From positions 33,901,239 to 33,965,238 of the forward strand of contig CM033405.1 in NCBI GenBank assembly GCA_019426215.1: 64,000 bases of DNA. Reading direction: 5' to 3'. The stretch comes from Buddleja alternifolia. Its lineage: Eukaryota; Streptophyta; Magnoliopsida; Lamiales; Scrophulariaceae. This document shows positions 46,940-58,800 of the stretch, piece by piece. Position 1 is the first letter of the stretch; each line of letters starts with the position of its first letter. Under the pieces are notes generated by a model. The model saw nothing but the letters and a program-made list of their open reading frames with translations. It ran no database searches and was not told the origin of the DNA. The position numbers and the translations under genes are program-made.

Positions 46940-47683
46940 GGTCTTAAATATCAATTTCGGGGTAGATATCGGTGTAGTAAATTTACGAAAATTTCGATAG
47001 AAATTTCGGGGATATTCAAAATTTCGGTTTCGATTTTAAAGAAATCATGGAAATTTATAAAAATATTTGAAAATTTAAAATAAAATTTTGGGTAACTTTA
47101 ATTATCATTTTTATGCGTATTTTACATCAATAATATTCTATATATAATATATGGATAATGAATTTGTTAAATAATATCACTAAAAACTGTTGCGAAAAAT
47201 ATGAAATAAATATAATTTGATAATAAGATAACAACCAAATCTCACGAGAACTTCGTTAAAATAAAATGTACCAAGATTTAAGTAAAACTTACTACTCAAT
47301 ACCAGATCGAGTTTTTAGGAGGATCGAAATAGCTATCACTAGTATTTGTCCTACCTCTACTTTCATATTGCAAGTGAAAATTATTAGTTACATGTTGGCA
47401 ATATTCCGCTCATGACATGGAATGTTGGTAGTTACACGTTTAAAAAAAATTAAAAAAAAAAAAAAATTGGCCGAAATTTCGGTTTCGGTAAGTGTTTCGG
47501 GAAATATCGAGTTTCAGCCGAAATTTAGATAGATATTTGACAAAAATATTTTAAATTTCGGGGAAATTTTGGGTTTCCGTCGAAATTTCGAAAGATATTC
47601 TGCAAAATTGGATCGAATGTTCGATTTCACTTCGGAATCCCCCGAAATCCGAAATTTCGGTGTTTCGGTCGAAATTTTAGACC
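46940..47683 (+). repeat. AATTTCGG-type dispersed repeat, copy 2 (744 bp)
   Basis: Starts GGTCTTAAATATCAATTTCG and ends GAAATTTTAGACC; the two ends are weak inverted repeats (GTCTTAAA / GTCTAAAA). The bases outside, CATGCAAG and CATGCGTG, may be a decayed 8-bp duplication (6 of 8 match). It aligns with the reverse of copy 1 over most of its length but lacks the first part of the coding-like segment. Confidence 0.6.
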
Positions 47684-47698
47684 ATGCGTGTGTGCGAC

Positions 47699-49984
47699 TG
47701 TAACGCCCACCGACCACCTGGTGGCCCGCTACACCGCGACACTAGCTCGATCCACGAGACTGTCCTTTCTCGAGCTAGCGCTAAGCGTCAAAACTATACC
47801 AATTCTTCATCTACTAAAACTAAAAGAATTTCATTCCACTTAAACCAACAATACCTTATTCATCAGTCTTACACAATTAAACAATAACCCTATCAATTAC
47901 AAATCTCCAAGCCAAAACATATACATACCCAATCGTACATCCCAAAACATTACTCCCTTTGATAGAAACAAACCAATGCTTCCTTTATTTCTCATTTCTC
48001 CATTTGTATCCGACATTCTAAGCTTATCTGAAAAGGAAGAAAGAAGGAGGGGTGAGTCCGAATGACCCAGTGAGGTAGGCTAATGGGTTGCTTTACCTTA
48101 TCAGGAGAGATAGAATCTGCAGCGAAAATCAATAACGACATGGACATATACGATGGCAAGCAAAATAATAGAATAACATATCACAAGTTAAATTAATCGA
48201 GTATGTTACGTATGAATCAGAGGACATAACTCATGTACTTTTGTAATCATATCATGTGATCGTGATCCACCTTCCACTGTCCCATACCAGCAGGAGGCTT
48301 CACACCTTTATGTTCTATGAAGTGTTCCAGATGTCGGGATTCTAGTGGTGGCTCCTACGGGTTCAAGAGGTGGCCCCCGCCGTCACGTGGCACTTTGTCC
48401 CGTATAGCACTTAGCTCCCTTCACTCTGCTTTTTCGAATCAAAGCTGTATATCAAGAAAATGACACATCGCGGATGGATGCCAGACTTCGGGATTCTAGA
48501 GGTGGCTCCTACGGGTTCAAGCGGTGGCCCCCGCCATCACGTGGCACTTTGTCCCGTATAGCACTTAGCTCCCTTAGCCGACGGAATAGAGCCAAGAAGA
48601 ATAATCGTTTCAACGAGTTTCCTACTAGAATATGTACACTGATTTGTATTCGAGCGAGAGCGAGCGGAAACAAGAACGATAGGCTACAAATTGGGACACG
48701 GTTGGACACTTACCTTAGATGAGAATAAAAGTCTGATCAATGAAACTTTATGAGGTCACACTTGGCTATGATTTATTAGATAAAGGGAACGAAAAATGGT
48801 AAGCAAGATCAAGTTGAAAGAATAAGAGAAACCCTCACAATAATAAACCGGCGTCGTTGCCTCGGCCTCGGAATCACGAAAGTATCCTGTGATTCAAAAT
48901 ACCATCATTTTCATAAAACAATACACTTTAAGCTAATCACATACAACAAGTTATATCCTACTATCCCAACATCTAGGCAATTAAGTTCAAACAAACCCCC
49001 TTACATGCGCAATATATTTCAACAATTTTGTAACACATTCTCGAATTGGAATTTCTTTCTCCAATTTTTTAGGATATCAGAAAGGATGCTGAAAAAGTCT
49101 ACATAATTTTTCCAGATTTAATTTCCTTATCAAATTGGGGATTCGATCAACGAAACGGGACTGTCCCGGCAGATTTGTTTCAGAACAGACACCTTATATT
49201 CAAATATTTTTGTAAAATCCCCTGTTCACTGAAAAATTCCGAAATTTATGTGACGTCTCTATAACACATTTATCAAGCTACTGTAAAAGTTTTAGAGTAA
49301 ACCAAAATTTCCAGGTACACGAAATATCTTCAAACCAGTAACAATTTTCACTTCCGCCGAACAGACTGGCGATTTTGTTCAACGATTTTTAGAAAATTCC
49401 ACAAAACTCTAATACTTACCAATTTTTCATAGATGTTTAACACATAATCAAGTTATTCCAGAAAATTTATCATAATCAAACTCACAAGTTTAGGCACCTC
49501 ATTACAGCTTTAAACGTAACTTTCAGAAACTGAAAGTTCCAAACACAGCTGAACATCATGCCATTGAAGTTTACTAAAATACATATATATGATATGATAC
49601 TCTCAATTCCAGGTTATATATAGCTTGAACTACATTTAGTCTACAACATATTCATGCAAAAGCAATGATTAACTACCATATACCTTAAGAGAAAGAAGAA
49701 AGGACGATCCTTTCCCCTACTGGATTTTTTTCTTCTCCTTCAGCTTTTCATGTATTTGAGATGAGATAGGTGCTAATTTTCAGAGTTTCTTCAGGTGTGG
49801 TGATGAATGAAGTTTTGAAAGGCTGAATTGTAGTATATAAGAAGGTCTTGGTCAAAAAGGTAGGGAAAAAAGAAATGGAGATTAATCCTCCATAAGCCAC
49901 GTTTTTTAGGCAAGATGAGATGTAATTATCTTAATTTGCCACCTCCTAATCTTCCTTTCTCTATTAGAGCATGAATGGTACGTG

Positions 49985-50027
<43 letters not shown>

Positions 50028-50357
50028 ATGTGCATGTGTTTGTGCCTATATATATATATATATGTAGTTAGGCATGATCTCATTTAACTATTAGTAATCA
50101 ATTGATGAAGATGAATATATATATAGATATATATATACACTTTAAATGATATAATGCATCAACTATTCCACCAGGTGTAAATACTACTAACCTATTTCAC
50201 ATATAGATTTAATAATAGTTATATAAGCAAGTAGAAAAATATTTTTAGTCGAACGCGAATCACTACAATCAAATAATTTACGAAATCTAATTAGCGGTGA
50301 TTGTAATGTTTACCTTCACTTCTACGAAATTAGGAGCCGAGAATATTGGGTGTTACA
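47699..50357. mobile_element. Solo LTR of a Ty3/gypsy-like retrotransposon, 2,659 bp
   Basis: Ends TGTAACGCCC and GGGTGTTACA, the long TG...CA inverted ends I associate with Tekay/Del-type chromovirus LTRs. Flanked by GCGAC (47694-47698) and GCAAC (50358-50362), a 5-bp duplication with one difference. No gag-pol sequence lies inside. It contains an internal duplication of 88 bp (48334-48421 and 48488-48575) and a (GT)n tract (about 49993-50026). It begins 15 bp after the end of the AATTTCGG repeat copy 2. Confidence 0.75.
48334..48575. repeat. 88-bp direct duplication inside the solo LTR, 154-bp period
   Basis: The unit starts TCGGGATTCTAG and ends CACTTAGCTCCCTT; copies at 48334-48421 and 48488-48575 differ at only three positions that I can see. 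It is GC-richer than its surroundings. Confidence 0.9.
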
Positions 50358-50663
50358 GCAACACTGAGAACAATGAATTGTTAATGCTGAAAAATTTCAA
50401 TTACTCATCAATTATTGAAATCGAATCGACATATAAATAAATCATATGCGTGTAAATTGCAAAAAGTTAGTGTTAACTCGATTGTTTGTAAAAGAAGGAG
50501 AAACAAATTTTAAAAAAAGGTCGAAACACATGTATTGGGGGTAAAAAGGGAAAAACAACAGATCGAAATAAATTTCTTTATGACAATGTAGTCTCATTTT
50601 CATTTAATTTATTGAGTACCACAGCATAGTAATTATTAAATGTTTTTTTTTTTGGTTTCCTAA

Positions 50664-51503
50664 GTCTCTGTTTGGATGTGTTTTCATTTCATTTTCAATC
50701 GCCATTTTTTAAAATATATGAGAGAATAAGGCTATATTTGGTTATGTTTTGGGATGGTATTTTGGTAAGAATTATTGGTGAGAAATTTATGGGGACACGT
50801 GCATGTTTGATGAGATTGTGTTTTGAGAGTTGGTTTTTGGGTGTATTTTTTTGGTGAGATAATATTTGGTTTTATTTTCAGAGGGAACAAAAGTTACTGT
50901 AGCAGTCAAATCATGAAATTTTTGTCTGTTAGAGAGAAGAGAGAGAGCACATAAACAGGAGTGTAGGGACAAAGTAGGTGTAGAAAGATGGAAAATAATT
51001 ATTATATTTTTTTTTACCAAAAAAATAGTGTATTTTTTACTAAAAATTTTGTGAACCAAACATGATTTGGTGAGAATTTTGGACCAAACATGGTATGAAA
51101 ACCTAACCAAACATTGCCTAAGTTTTTTGATTTTCGTATGAGAAAATGAAAAGTAGGTGTGTTTGGTTGAGTTTATAAAAATGGTTGAAATTGGTGATTG
51201 TGAGTTGCGAAATGATTGAAAATGAATGATTAGATGAATAATGTGGATTTAAAAATTTAAAGGAGATGAGAGAAAAATATTTAAAAAATTGAAAGGAGAT
51301 GAGAGAGAAAAGTGATAAAAATAAATTGATTGATGAGTGATGTGAAATGTAATTTCAAAAAAATGATTGAAATTTATGGGGAACATAAAAGGGAGAATGA
51401 AAATGAGAATATTTTCAGTTAAAAACAGTGTAAATTGTGTATTTTTATTTTCAATAAAAATAAAAATAGAAAAAGCAACTTAAAAACACAAACAAACAGG
51501 CCC
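50664..51503. mobile_element. Tourist-like (PIF/Harbinger) MITE, outer, 840 bp including a nested one
   Basis: Left end GTCTCTGTTTGGATGTGTTT; right end, reversed, GGGCCTGTTTGTTTGTGTTT. Flanked by TAA on both sides (50661-50663 and 51504-51506), the 3-bp duplication of PIF/Harbinger elements. A second MITE lies inside. Confidence 0.65.
50730..51118. mobile_element. Tourist-like MITE, inner, 389 bp
   Basis: Left end GGCTATATTTGGTTATGTTT; right end, reversed, GGCAATGTTTGGTTAGGTTT. Duplication TAA at 50727-50729 and 51119-51121. It lies inside the outer MITE and resembles 57255-57401 in its ends. Confidence 0.75.
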
Positions 51504-51772
51504 TAAAGTATTCTCAAGCACCAAGACTAAATCTTAGAGGTGCTATCAGGCACAATTGGATGTTTATCAAAGAAGTTTTCTGCATATTTGAGAGTTTGAA
51601 TACAAAACCTCCTGCTTAATCGACTAAAGCCCCTTCCACGCAAGTCAACTTCTTTTTGTATTATTAGACGTTTATGTTATTACTTTTGGTAAAACATTGT
51701 TGCTTAATCAATAACACTACACTAAACAATTTTAGTATCACGTATTTTATTTGATACTATCTATAAAACTTA

Positions 51773-52116
51773 GGGATAACAGCAGACACCCCCCTCAGTT
51801 ATGGGGTGGTGTGCACTTTGCCCCCCCAACTTATTGAAATGTGCGATTTACCCCCTCACTTATCAAAAATGTGCACTTTACTCCCTCGGGCAGGGGCAAA
51901 GTGCTACAAAACACATAAGTCAGGGGGCAAAGTGCTACAAAAACACATAAGTCAGGGGGCAAAAGTCCAATTTTTATGATAAGTGAAGTGCCTGAATCTA
52001 CCCGAAGGAGTGAAGTGCACATTTTTGATAAGTGAGGGGGTAAATCACACATTTCAATAAGTTGGGGGGCAAAGTGCACATCATCCCATAACTGAGGGGG
52101 TGTCTGCTATTATCCC
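51773..52116. mobile_element. MULE-type fold-back MITE, 344 bp
   Basis: Left end GGGATAACAGCAGACACCCC and inverted right end GGGGTGTCTGCTATTATCCC, with the arms continuing as GTGCACTTTGCCCC / GGGGCAAAGTGCAC. Perfect 9-bp duplication TAAAACTTA (51764-51772 and 52117-52125). Confidence 0.92.
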
Positions 52117-52326
52117 TAAAACTTAACTATTTAAGAGGACTAAATATGTATTAGTGGAAGATAAACATCAAATTTTATCTTGTAATGGGCGAACTTCTGA
52201 GGATCGTAATGAGGCACGAAGGCTCATGTATCGAGCCTCGAGATTTAAGGGATAATATTTAGAAAAATATTACATGAATTTGGTGTTCATGCACCATGTG
52301 GTAGTTATGGTACTTCATATATTTTT

Positions 52327-52721
52327 GGGATAATAGCATACACCTCCCTCAGTTATAGGGTGATGTGCACTTTGCCCCCTAATTTATTGAAATGTGCACT
52401 TTGCCCCTCACTTATCATAAAATGTGCACTTCACCCCCTCGGGCAGTTCGGGCAAATTCGGGCACCACACTTATCATAAAAATTGGACTTTTGCCCCTGA
52501 CTTATGTGTCTTTGTAGCACTTTGCCCCCTGACTTATGTGTCTTTGTAGCACTTTGCCCCCTCACTTATGTGTTTCGTAGCACTTTGCCCCTGCCCGAGC
52601 TGCCCGAGGGGGTGAAGTGCACATTTTATGATAAGTGAGGGGGCAAAGTGCACATTTCAATAAGTTAGGGGGGCAAAGTGCACATCACCCCATAACTGAG
52701 GGGGGTGTCTGCCATTATCCC
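52327..52721. mobile_element. MULE-type fold-back MITE, 395 bp, same family as 51773-52116
   Basis: Left end GGGATAATAGCATACACCTC, inverted right end GGTGTCTGCCATTATCCC. Perfect 9-bp duplication TATATTTTT (52318-52326 and 52722-52730). The centre holds short tandem repeats of a CTGACTTATGTGT...CACTTTGCCCC unit. Confidence 0.92.
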
Positions 52722-52796
52722 TATATTTTTTATGAGGTGACATAATGACAACCTTATGATCTATGAAAGCAAATATAGCTAACTATTGTACATAAG

Positions 52797-53617
52797 TTCT
52801 TTTCAAAGTATTAAATCTCAGTATCGATGTCGATATCGAGGTAATAAATTTACAAAAATTTCGATGAAAAATTTGGGGATATTCAAACTTCGGTTTCGAT
52901 TTTAAAGAAATAATAGAAACTTATTAAGATATTTGAAAATTTACAATGAAACTTTGGGTAACTTTAATTATCATAATTATGTTTCTTTTTACATTAATAA
53001 TATTTTTATATAATATATGCATAATGAATCTTGTTAAATATCATGATTAAAACCCGTCAATATGAAATAAATATGATTTGATAGTCAAATAGTAATCAAA
53101 TCTCATAAGAGCTTTATTAAAATACAATATACCACAATTTTAATAAAAATCATTATTCAAAACCAAATCGAGCTTCTAGGAGGATTTCTGAGATTTTAGT
53201 AAAAAATTATTTTTGCATGTTTCTTTTCTAAGTTAGGCCCGGATTTTTATTAACTTATTGCCTAAGATCACTTTTAGATTCGTAATTAAATTTATTACTT
53301 ACTGGTTTACATAATTAGTCATTTACTATATTTCCTTTTAATATGAAAGATCATTTGACCTTAATTTTTAACTATAAAATATTTAAAAATATAAAAAAAA
53401 ATTTAAATTTAGAGAAATTTTGTGTTTCAGTCAAAATTTTGCTGGATATTTAACAAATTAATTTAATATTATTTTAAATTTTGTGAAAATTTCGGTTTCA
53501 ATCGAAAATTTGGAAAATATTTTGCAAAATTGGATCGAAAGTTTGTTTTTGCTTTAGGATCCCGAAATCCCAAAATTTCGACCGAAATTTCGAGGTTTCA
53601 GGCAAAAGTCAAGACAA
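52797..53617 (+). repeat. AATTTCGG-type dispersed repeat, copy 3, strongly diverged
   Basis: Same order of motifs as copy 2: AAAGTATTAAATCTCAGTATCG at the start, TTCGGTTTCGATTTTAAAGA early, then repeated AAATTTCGG motifs near the end, finishing GTCAAGAC. More diverged than copies 1 and 2; borders approximate. Confidence 0.5.
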
Positions 53618-54176
53618 TTGTTCTTTTTCTATTTTTCCTTATTTTCTTTCACTTTTATTGGAACTAATTATTTTAAAACAAAAAATTACTAATCACTTTT
53701 TATATTTTTGTACTCTGAATCGTGTGTGCCGTACCGATTATAAATATAAAGTAATTGTTAAGTGTGCCTCTAACATATTACGTGAGATCATTATTTCATA
53801 AAATAAGAAAATAGGAAGGAATATTTCAATATTAGTGTTTTGTTCCAATATTTTGAGAAATAATATTTAAATTAGACGTGCGCAAAACACTTCTAATTTC
53901 ATCCACAATTTATTTTTTCTCATGACTTATCTCATTTGTTTTACTGCTTTCCTCCCTTTCTCTAACTTTTTATTCGAACTAACTAATTTTAAATAAAAAA
54001 TTCAGCAATCTTTTTTTATATTTTTGCACACGCATCAAGTGTGCCTTACCGACTAGTAAAGTAATTGTGCTCGAATTGTTCAAGTCTATCGGAATTTTCT
54101 CGGATTTTTAAAATTGTAATTTAGTTGTCAAATAAGTTAAATTTTAAAATTTTCTTGCTCTAGTTACTATAAATAT
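53618..54176. other. AT-rich spacer; no gene seen
   Basis: No ORF or clear element border. Two related segments (about 53630-53760 and 53925-54060, with TTTTATTxGAACTAA and TATATTTTTG motifs) suggest an old local duplication. Confidence 0.4.
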
Positions 54177-54186
54177 TTCAAATTTA

Positions 54187-55602
54187 AGAAAAATCTCATT
54201 TTTCATACTTTAATTGACCGTCTGTGTACTTTTGATACCAAACATTTTGGATATCTCACTTTTCATACAAACTTGGTCATTTTTTCTCACTTTTCATACC
54301 ACCGTTAACTTGGTAACAAAAATGGTCATGTGAGGCACGCATGGTCATTAAGTTATGGCTGGGGGTGTGCATAAAAACGGGAAGAAACACAAAAATTAGG
54401 GAAGAACATAAAATTAGGGTTTAGGAAAGGAAGAAAATTGGGAATTTGGTGCGATTTCTTCTAAAATTGGTAGAGAAGGGCCAATTTCTTCAATAACTGG
54501 TAATAAGTGGTCGGTTTCTTCAACTAGTGGATGAAAAATGTCTTCTTCGTCCTCCAACAAAGCAAGTTGAGTAAGTGGAGAAACAATGTGTTCTTGTGGG
54601 ACGAAAATCTTTTTGTCAACTTAAAAAATGGATGATGGGTTTTATGGTTGTGTTTATGACGCTAAGGGCCGTAAGTTCTTCAAGTGGTATAATCCACCGT
54701 ATAGTGCAGGGGCCTTCATGTAATAAATGAGCTTCGAAACAATGTGAGGGAATTGGAGACTGAAATTGTGCACAGTAGGGTGTTTGAAGTGGATGAGGAG
54801 CCAAACCGAATCAAGGAACTGAATAATCAAATTGAAGAGCTACAAAGTGCCCTGATCAAGAAGCAGAAGTTGGAGAAGATATAAAGGATTTTATGTGTTC
54901 TATCAATTGTGTTTTTCATGTTTGTTTGGTTGTTTTGAGATTAAATCCATCTTAAATATGGATTTGTAGTAATTAAATTGCAATGTCGTAGGATGAGATT
55001 GCACTTTGGTTAATTTGTTATATTATTTTGATGTGTAATTGTCATTTGTTAATGAAATTCAAGCTCTTATTTTGTTGTATTAGTTTGATGTGTAATTGTT
55101 TTTTATGTCCATAGTTAAGACACAAAGTGCAGAGTTTAGGGACAAATTGTACAGTATTTGGAGCCAAACTTTTGTTTTTTTAACAGAAATTGAAAATACA
55201 AACTTGCTGTAACCGGGGTGCTCATAATTATTGCATTTGGATCATGAAGGCTCATTTTTCTTAGCTCTTGCAAGTCCTTTATTCAATTATTTGTGGTTTT
55301 CTGACATTTTTGAATGATTATTGGGTTGGATCTGAGCGAGTTTGGAGAGACTTTGAGGTGAGTTTGAAAGGGGTCGACTAATTTAGGGATCTTTGAAAGG
55401 AGATTCTGATTTTTTACTAAGTATTTAGGTGCCAGAACTTAACGGGACGCGTTCCTCACGTGACAAATTCTGTTATCAGGTTAACGGTGGTATGAAAAAT
55501 AAGAAAAAATGGTCAAATTTGTATGAAAAGTGAGATATCCAAAATATTTGATATCAAAATTGTACAAATGGTCAAGTACAGAAGGAAATATGAGATTTTT
55601 CC
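54187..55602. mobile_element. Pack-MULE candidate, 1,416 bp, with GRF zinc-finger-like gene fragment
   Basis: Ends fold back over roughly 130 bp: left AGAAAAATCTCATTTTTCAT, right, reversed, GGAAAAATCTCATATTTCC, both followed by GGATATCTCACTTTTCATAC-type sequence. Flanked by the perfect 10-bp duplication TTCAAATTTA (54177-54186 and 55603-55612). The interior (about 54370-55480) is not repetitive and carries a host-like coding remnant at 54628-54884. No transposase is present. Confidence 0.88.
54628..54884 (+). pseudogene. GRF-type zinc-finger gene fragment inside the Pack-MULE
   Basis: Reads MDDGFYGCVYDAKGRKFFKW (with WYNPP following), then after a one-base frame change VINELRNNVRELETEIVHSR and a coiled-coil tail (RIKELNNQIEELQSALIKKQ, then KLEKI and a stop at 54882-54884). 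The order of an FYGC...CxFFxWYD-like half finger, a short link and a coiled coil is that of plant GRF-type zinc-finger proteins. Some zinc ligands are missing and a frameshift is present, so it is a captured remnant, not a working gene. Confidence 0.5.
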
Positions 55603-55815
55603 TTCAAATTTATTAAATACATAGATTACAATCACATCCATAGAGATAGAGGACAAGGTTCAAAACAATCCGGGTCGACTCTACCCGTATTATTGTTATT
55701 AGGTTCACAATTCATTTCAACTGCACTTTACACACTCCAAAATTCATTTCTCCTTCCCCAAAAAATACACTTCAATTTCCAAATCTACTCCGCGTAGATC
55801 CCACGCGCCGCCGCA

Positions 55816-58800
55816 ATGACAGATTCCGCGGCCGTCGAGCAACACTCGGAGCCACCGCCACCGCAGCCTTCCACTCCGACGTCCAATTACCACCTCTACC
55901 CCCGCCGCGAGCCGTTCGAGCACGGCCTTGTTCCAATCCCTAAACTCATCTTCACCGACGCCAAGCAAACATTGTCGCAGCTCAAATCCACTCTCCTCTC
56001 CTCCGATTCCGGCGACCGAGTCAAATCGGATGCCCTAGCCGGAGTCCTTCAAATTCCAATTGAACATGCGCGGCTTTTAATCGAAACTATAGCCTCTGTT
56101 TTGCATGACGATTCGGATCCTATAGTGAAGGCGAATGTTTCGAAGGAGATCGATGAAATTGGCGTCAATGTGTTTGATTTGCTCGTGTTTTTGTATATAC
56201 AGAGCTATAAGAGGTTGCTGCCTAAAGGACATAGAGATTCTGCATCTGTTGCTGATGTTTGGCCGTCAACCTCGGCCTTTGATGGCTTTCTATCGGCGCT
56301 TTCGCCGTTGCAGGTGATGAATTAGGAGCTTTTTTTGATTGATTGTGTTTTGGGCTTCGATTTGAAGTATTCGGTGTATTGTGTTGTTAATCGGTGGAGA
56401 GGGGGCGGTTTGAAGCTGGTTTTGTGGAAATGTGAATTGATTCTGTTTGCATTTATTGTTTTTTCGGCTAATCCTTTTCTTTCACAAGTGTTTGTTTGTA
56501 TGTGGTGTGTGTTATAGGTGAGAATTGGGACTGCAATTGGAATGTATAGGACATGACTTTATTTTAGCTCACTCAATATCATATTTGTGTAGGAGCTACT
56601 CAATATCATATCGTGTGGGAAATCTCTCATAGCTCATATGAATATATGTTGTATTTATTCCTATAGAGATGTTAGAAAATCCACGGTCTTAGTTTGGACA
56701 GAATTAGGATCATATGTTGGAAAGTGTTTCAATATTGCATAGTTATTAGTCCATTTGCCTATAATTTTTTGTATGTGAATTGGGTTCTATACCTAATGTC
56801 CTTGGATGCAGCTGTTAAGGACGGTTGTTTTATGTTTTAAATGTAGCAAATTAAAGTTGGCTGTTCTGTCGTGTTGTCAATAGGTAGTCATTACTGTATT
56901 ATCACTTTCAATAAGCATTGTCCATCTATTGCAGTTGGTGCGCAGCAACAGTCGTAGGTTTGTGCCATCTCAAGCTGACGAAGAGGCTCATCAGCTATCC
57001 TATTTGCAGAAGCACTTGGGCAATATTCTTTCTCTCTTGGCAGACTCCACAGAAGGAGAAGGTGATGAATCTCTGGTATGTAAATTTGTTTGCTTGTTCT
57101 GCATTAATTTGTGTAGAATTGGTTTCTTTAATTAGCTAGCACGTGCATGCTTCTGCATAGATCTTATTCATGAGCATTTTGCTAGATTATTGCTATTTCG
57201 GTTTGATGTTAACATTGGTTGTCTTGTTGGGTGAAATTATAAATAGAACTTTAAGGCTATGTTTGGTTCTTGGATTTTGGTTAGAAAAAAGAAAAGAAAA
57301 TATTATCCGTGCTTCAATTTATAGTATTTGTGCTTTATTTTTTGATCATTCTCATTTTCTTTGTCTTTTTCCCCACCAAAATCCAAGAACTAAACATAGC
57401 CTAAATGTCGCTTCTTCTTGAGTTGTGTATTGAAGTGGTGAGTTATCCCTTCTACCAGGTTCTATCCATGGATAAATTCGAGCATCTAGGGTTCCTGATT
57501 TATTTTGGGGAAAAGGGATCCTCGAGAATCCCCTTGAGCCAGAATACTCCATTTTTTGCAAATTCTGATCCTGACATGCCTGCTGCTCCTGTTCCTGCAC
57601 CGCAAGTTCTCGATTGGCTTCTCCAAAATATATCTTCTACCCTGGAACATATGGCTGATAGAGTTTCTCCGAAAGATAATGGGCCAAGCAGTTCTCCTGA
57701 GCAGGATGTTACGATGACCGACGTCGGCACAAGTTCCGTGAAACCCTCGAGCAGTGGTAGAGGTCCAAGTTTCATTGAGGGGATATCTAAATCATCATAT
57801 GTAAAACAAGCATCTGATCTTAAGGCCACATCTGTAAAGGTGAAATATATTTATATTTACGTCTCATGTGTAATCTTCTATCTTATTGTTCAGTTTCTGA
57901 GAGTTTTTCAGAAATTTTCATAAGTTTTAGTTTTCATGACCACTATGGTAATTTGATTTCCCCTTTGGACTCATCATGAAGTGCTCAATATTTATGGATA
58001 ATTTCATGTGTAACTCTAAACCTATTCGGCTATAAAGTGGTGAAGGGGACTTTTTTTTTTCTGAGTGTAAGGTGTTTGTGTGTTACGCGTGTACTCAGAA
58101 TCAGTTCTTTTTTTACCTACCATGAGATGAAAGGTAAGATCAACATTGGTGGTAACTTTGTGGGGATTCGATAATTTTTTTTTTTACTGCCTAGGCCACC
58201 TCTCCACCTTCTTGCATAAAAGAAGAACGAGGACAATTGGATTTATTTTAACTAGTTTGAACTATATGCAGTGCCAAAATTTTAGGAAAAAATGTCAAAG
58301 CTTGCCTTTTCATTTGTTGTTGCATTTCAACTATCTACTCTGGTTGGCTACTCTCATCACTTGTAGTGTACTTCTGTTGCTTTGGCATGGCATTGTATTA
58401 CATTATCTCATGCTTTGTTCAGTCAAGCAGAGCAAAATTAATCAAGAGCTAATCCTTTGCCTCTTTTAATTTGTCTTCTCAGGTTGTAAATTGCCATGAA
58501 TCAGTTATTTACATTTTGGCACCACTGAGATATGCAACAGTCTATGGATGCTCTGATGCAACTATTGTCCTTGGAGCTGTTGGCAAGGTAGTTATGTGGT
58601 TAAAAGTAGTAGTTTGAAAATATTTTTGCAAGTACATGGGTGGATAGAGTTGTGGCTTGATATAGTGATTTAACTGATTTTCCATGCTGCTGCTGATGAC
58701 TACACTAGCTATTTCATTGTATTGGGTGGTCTATAGCGAATATTTTGTTTCCGTATTAAAAAACAATTTGATTTCTTTAGCATGGCAATAGAGCTTGTAT

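Noticed and set aside
57405..57458. TBCCD1 exon 3 starting at the upstream in-frame ATG (57405)
   Set aside because: The stretch before 57459 is intron and MITE edge; the acceptor TTCTACCAG at 57458 restores the protein frame from exon 2.
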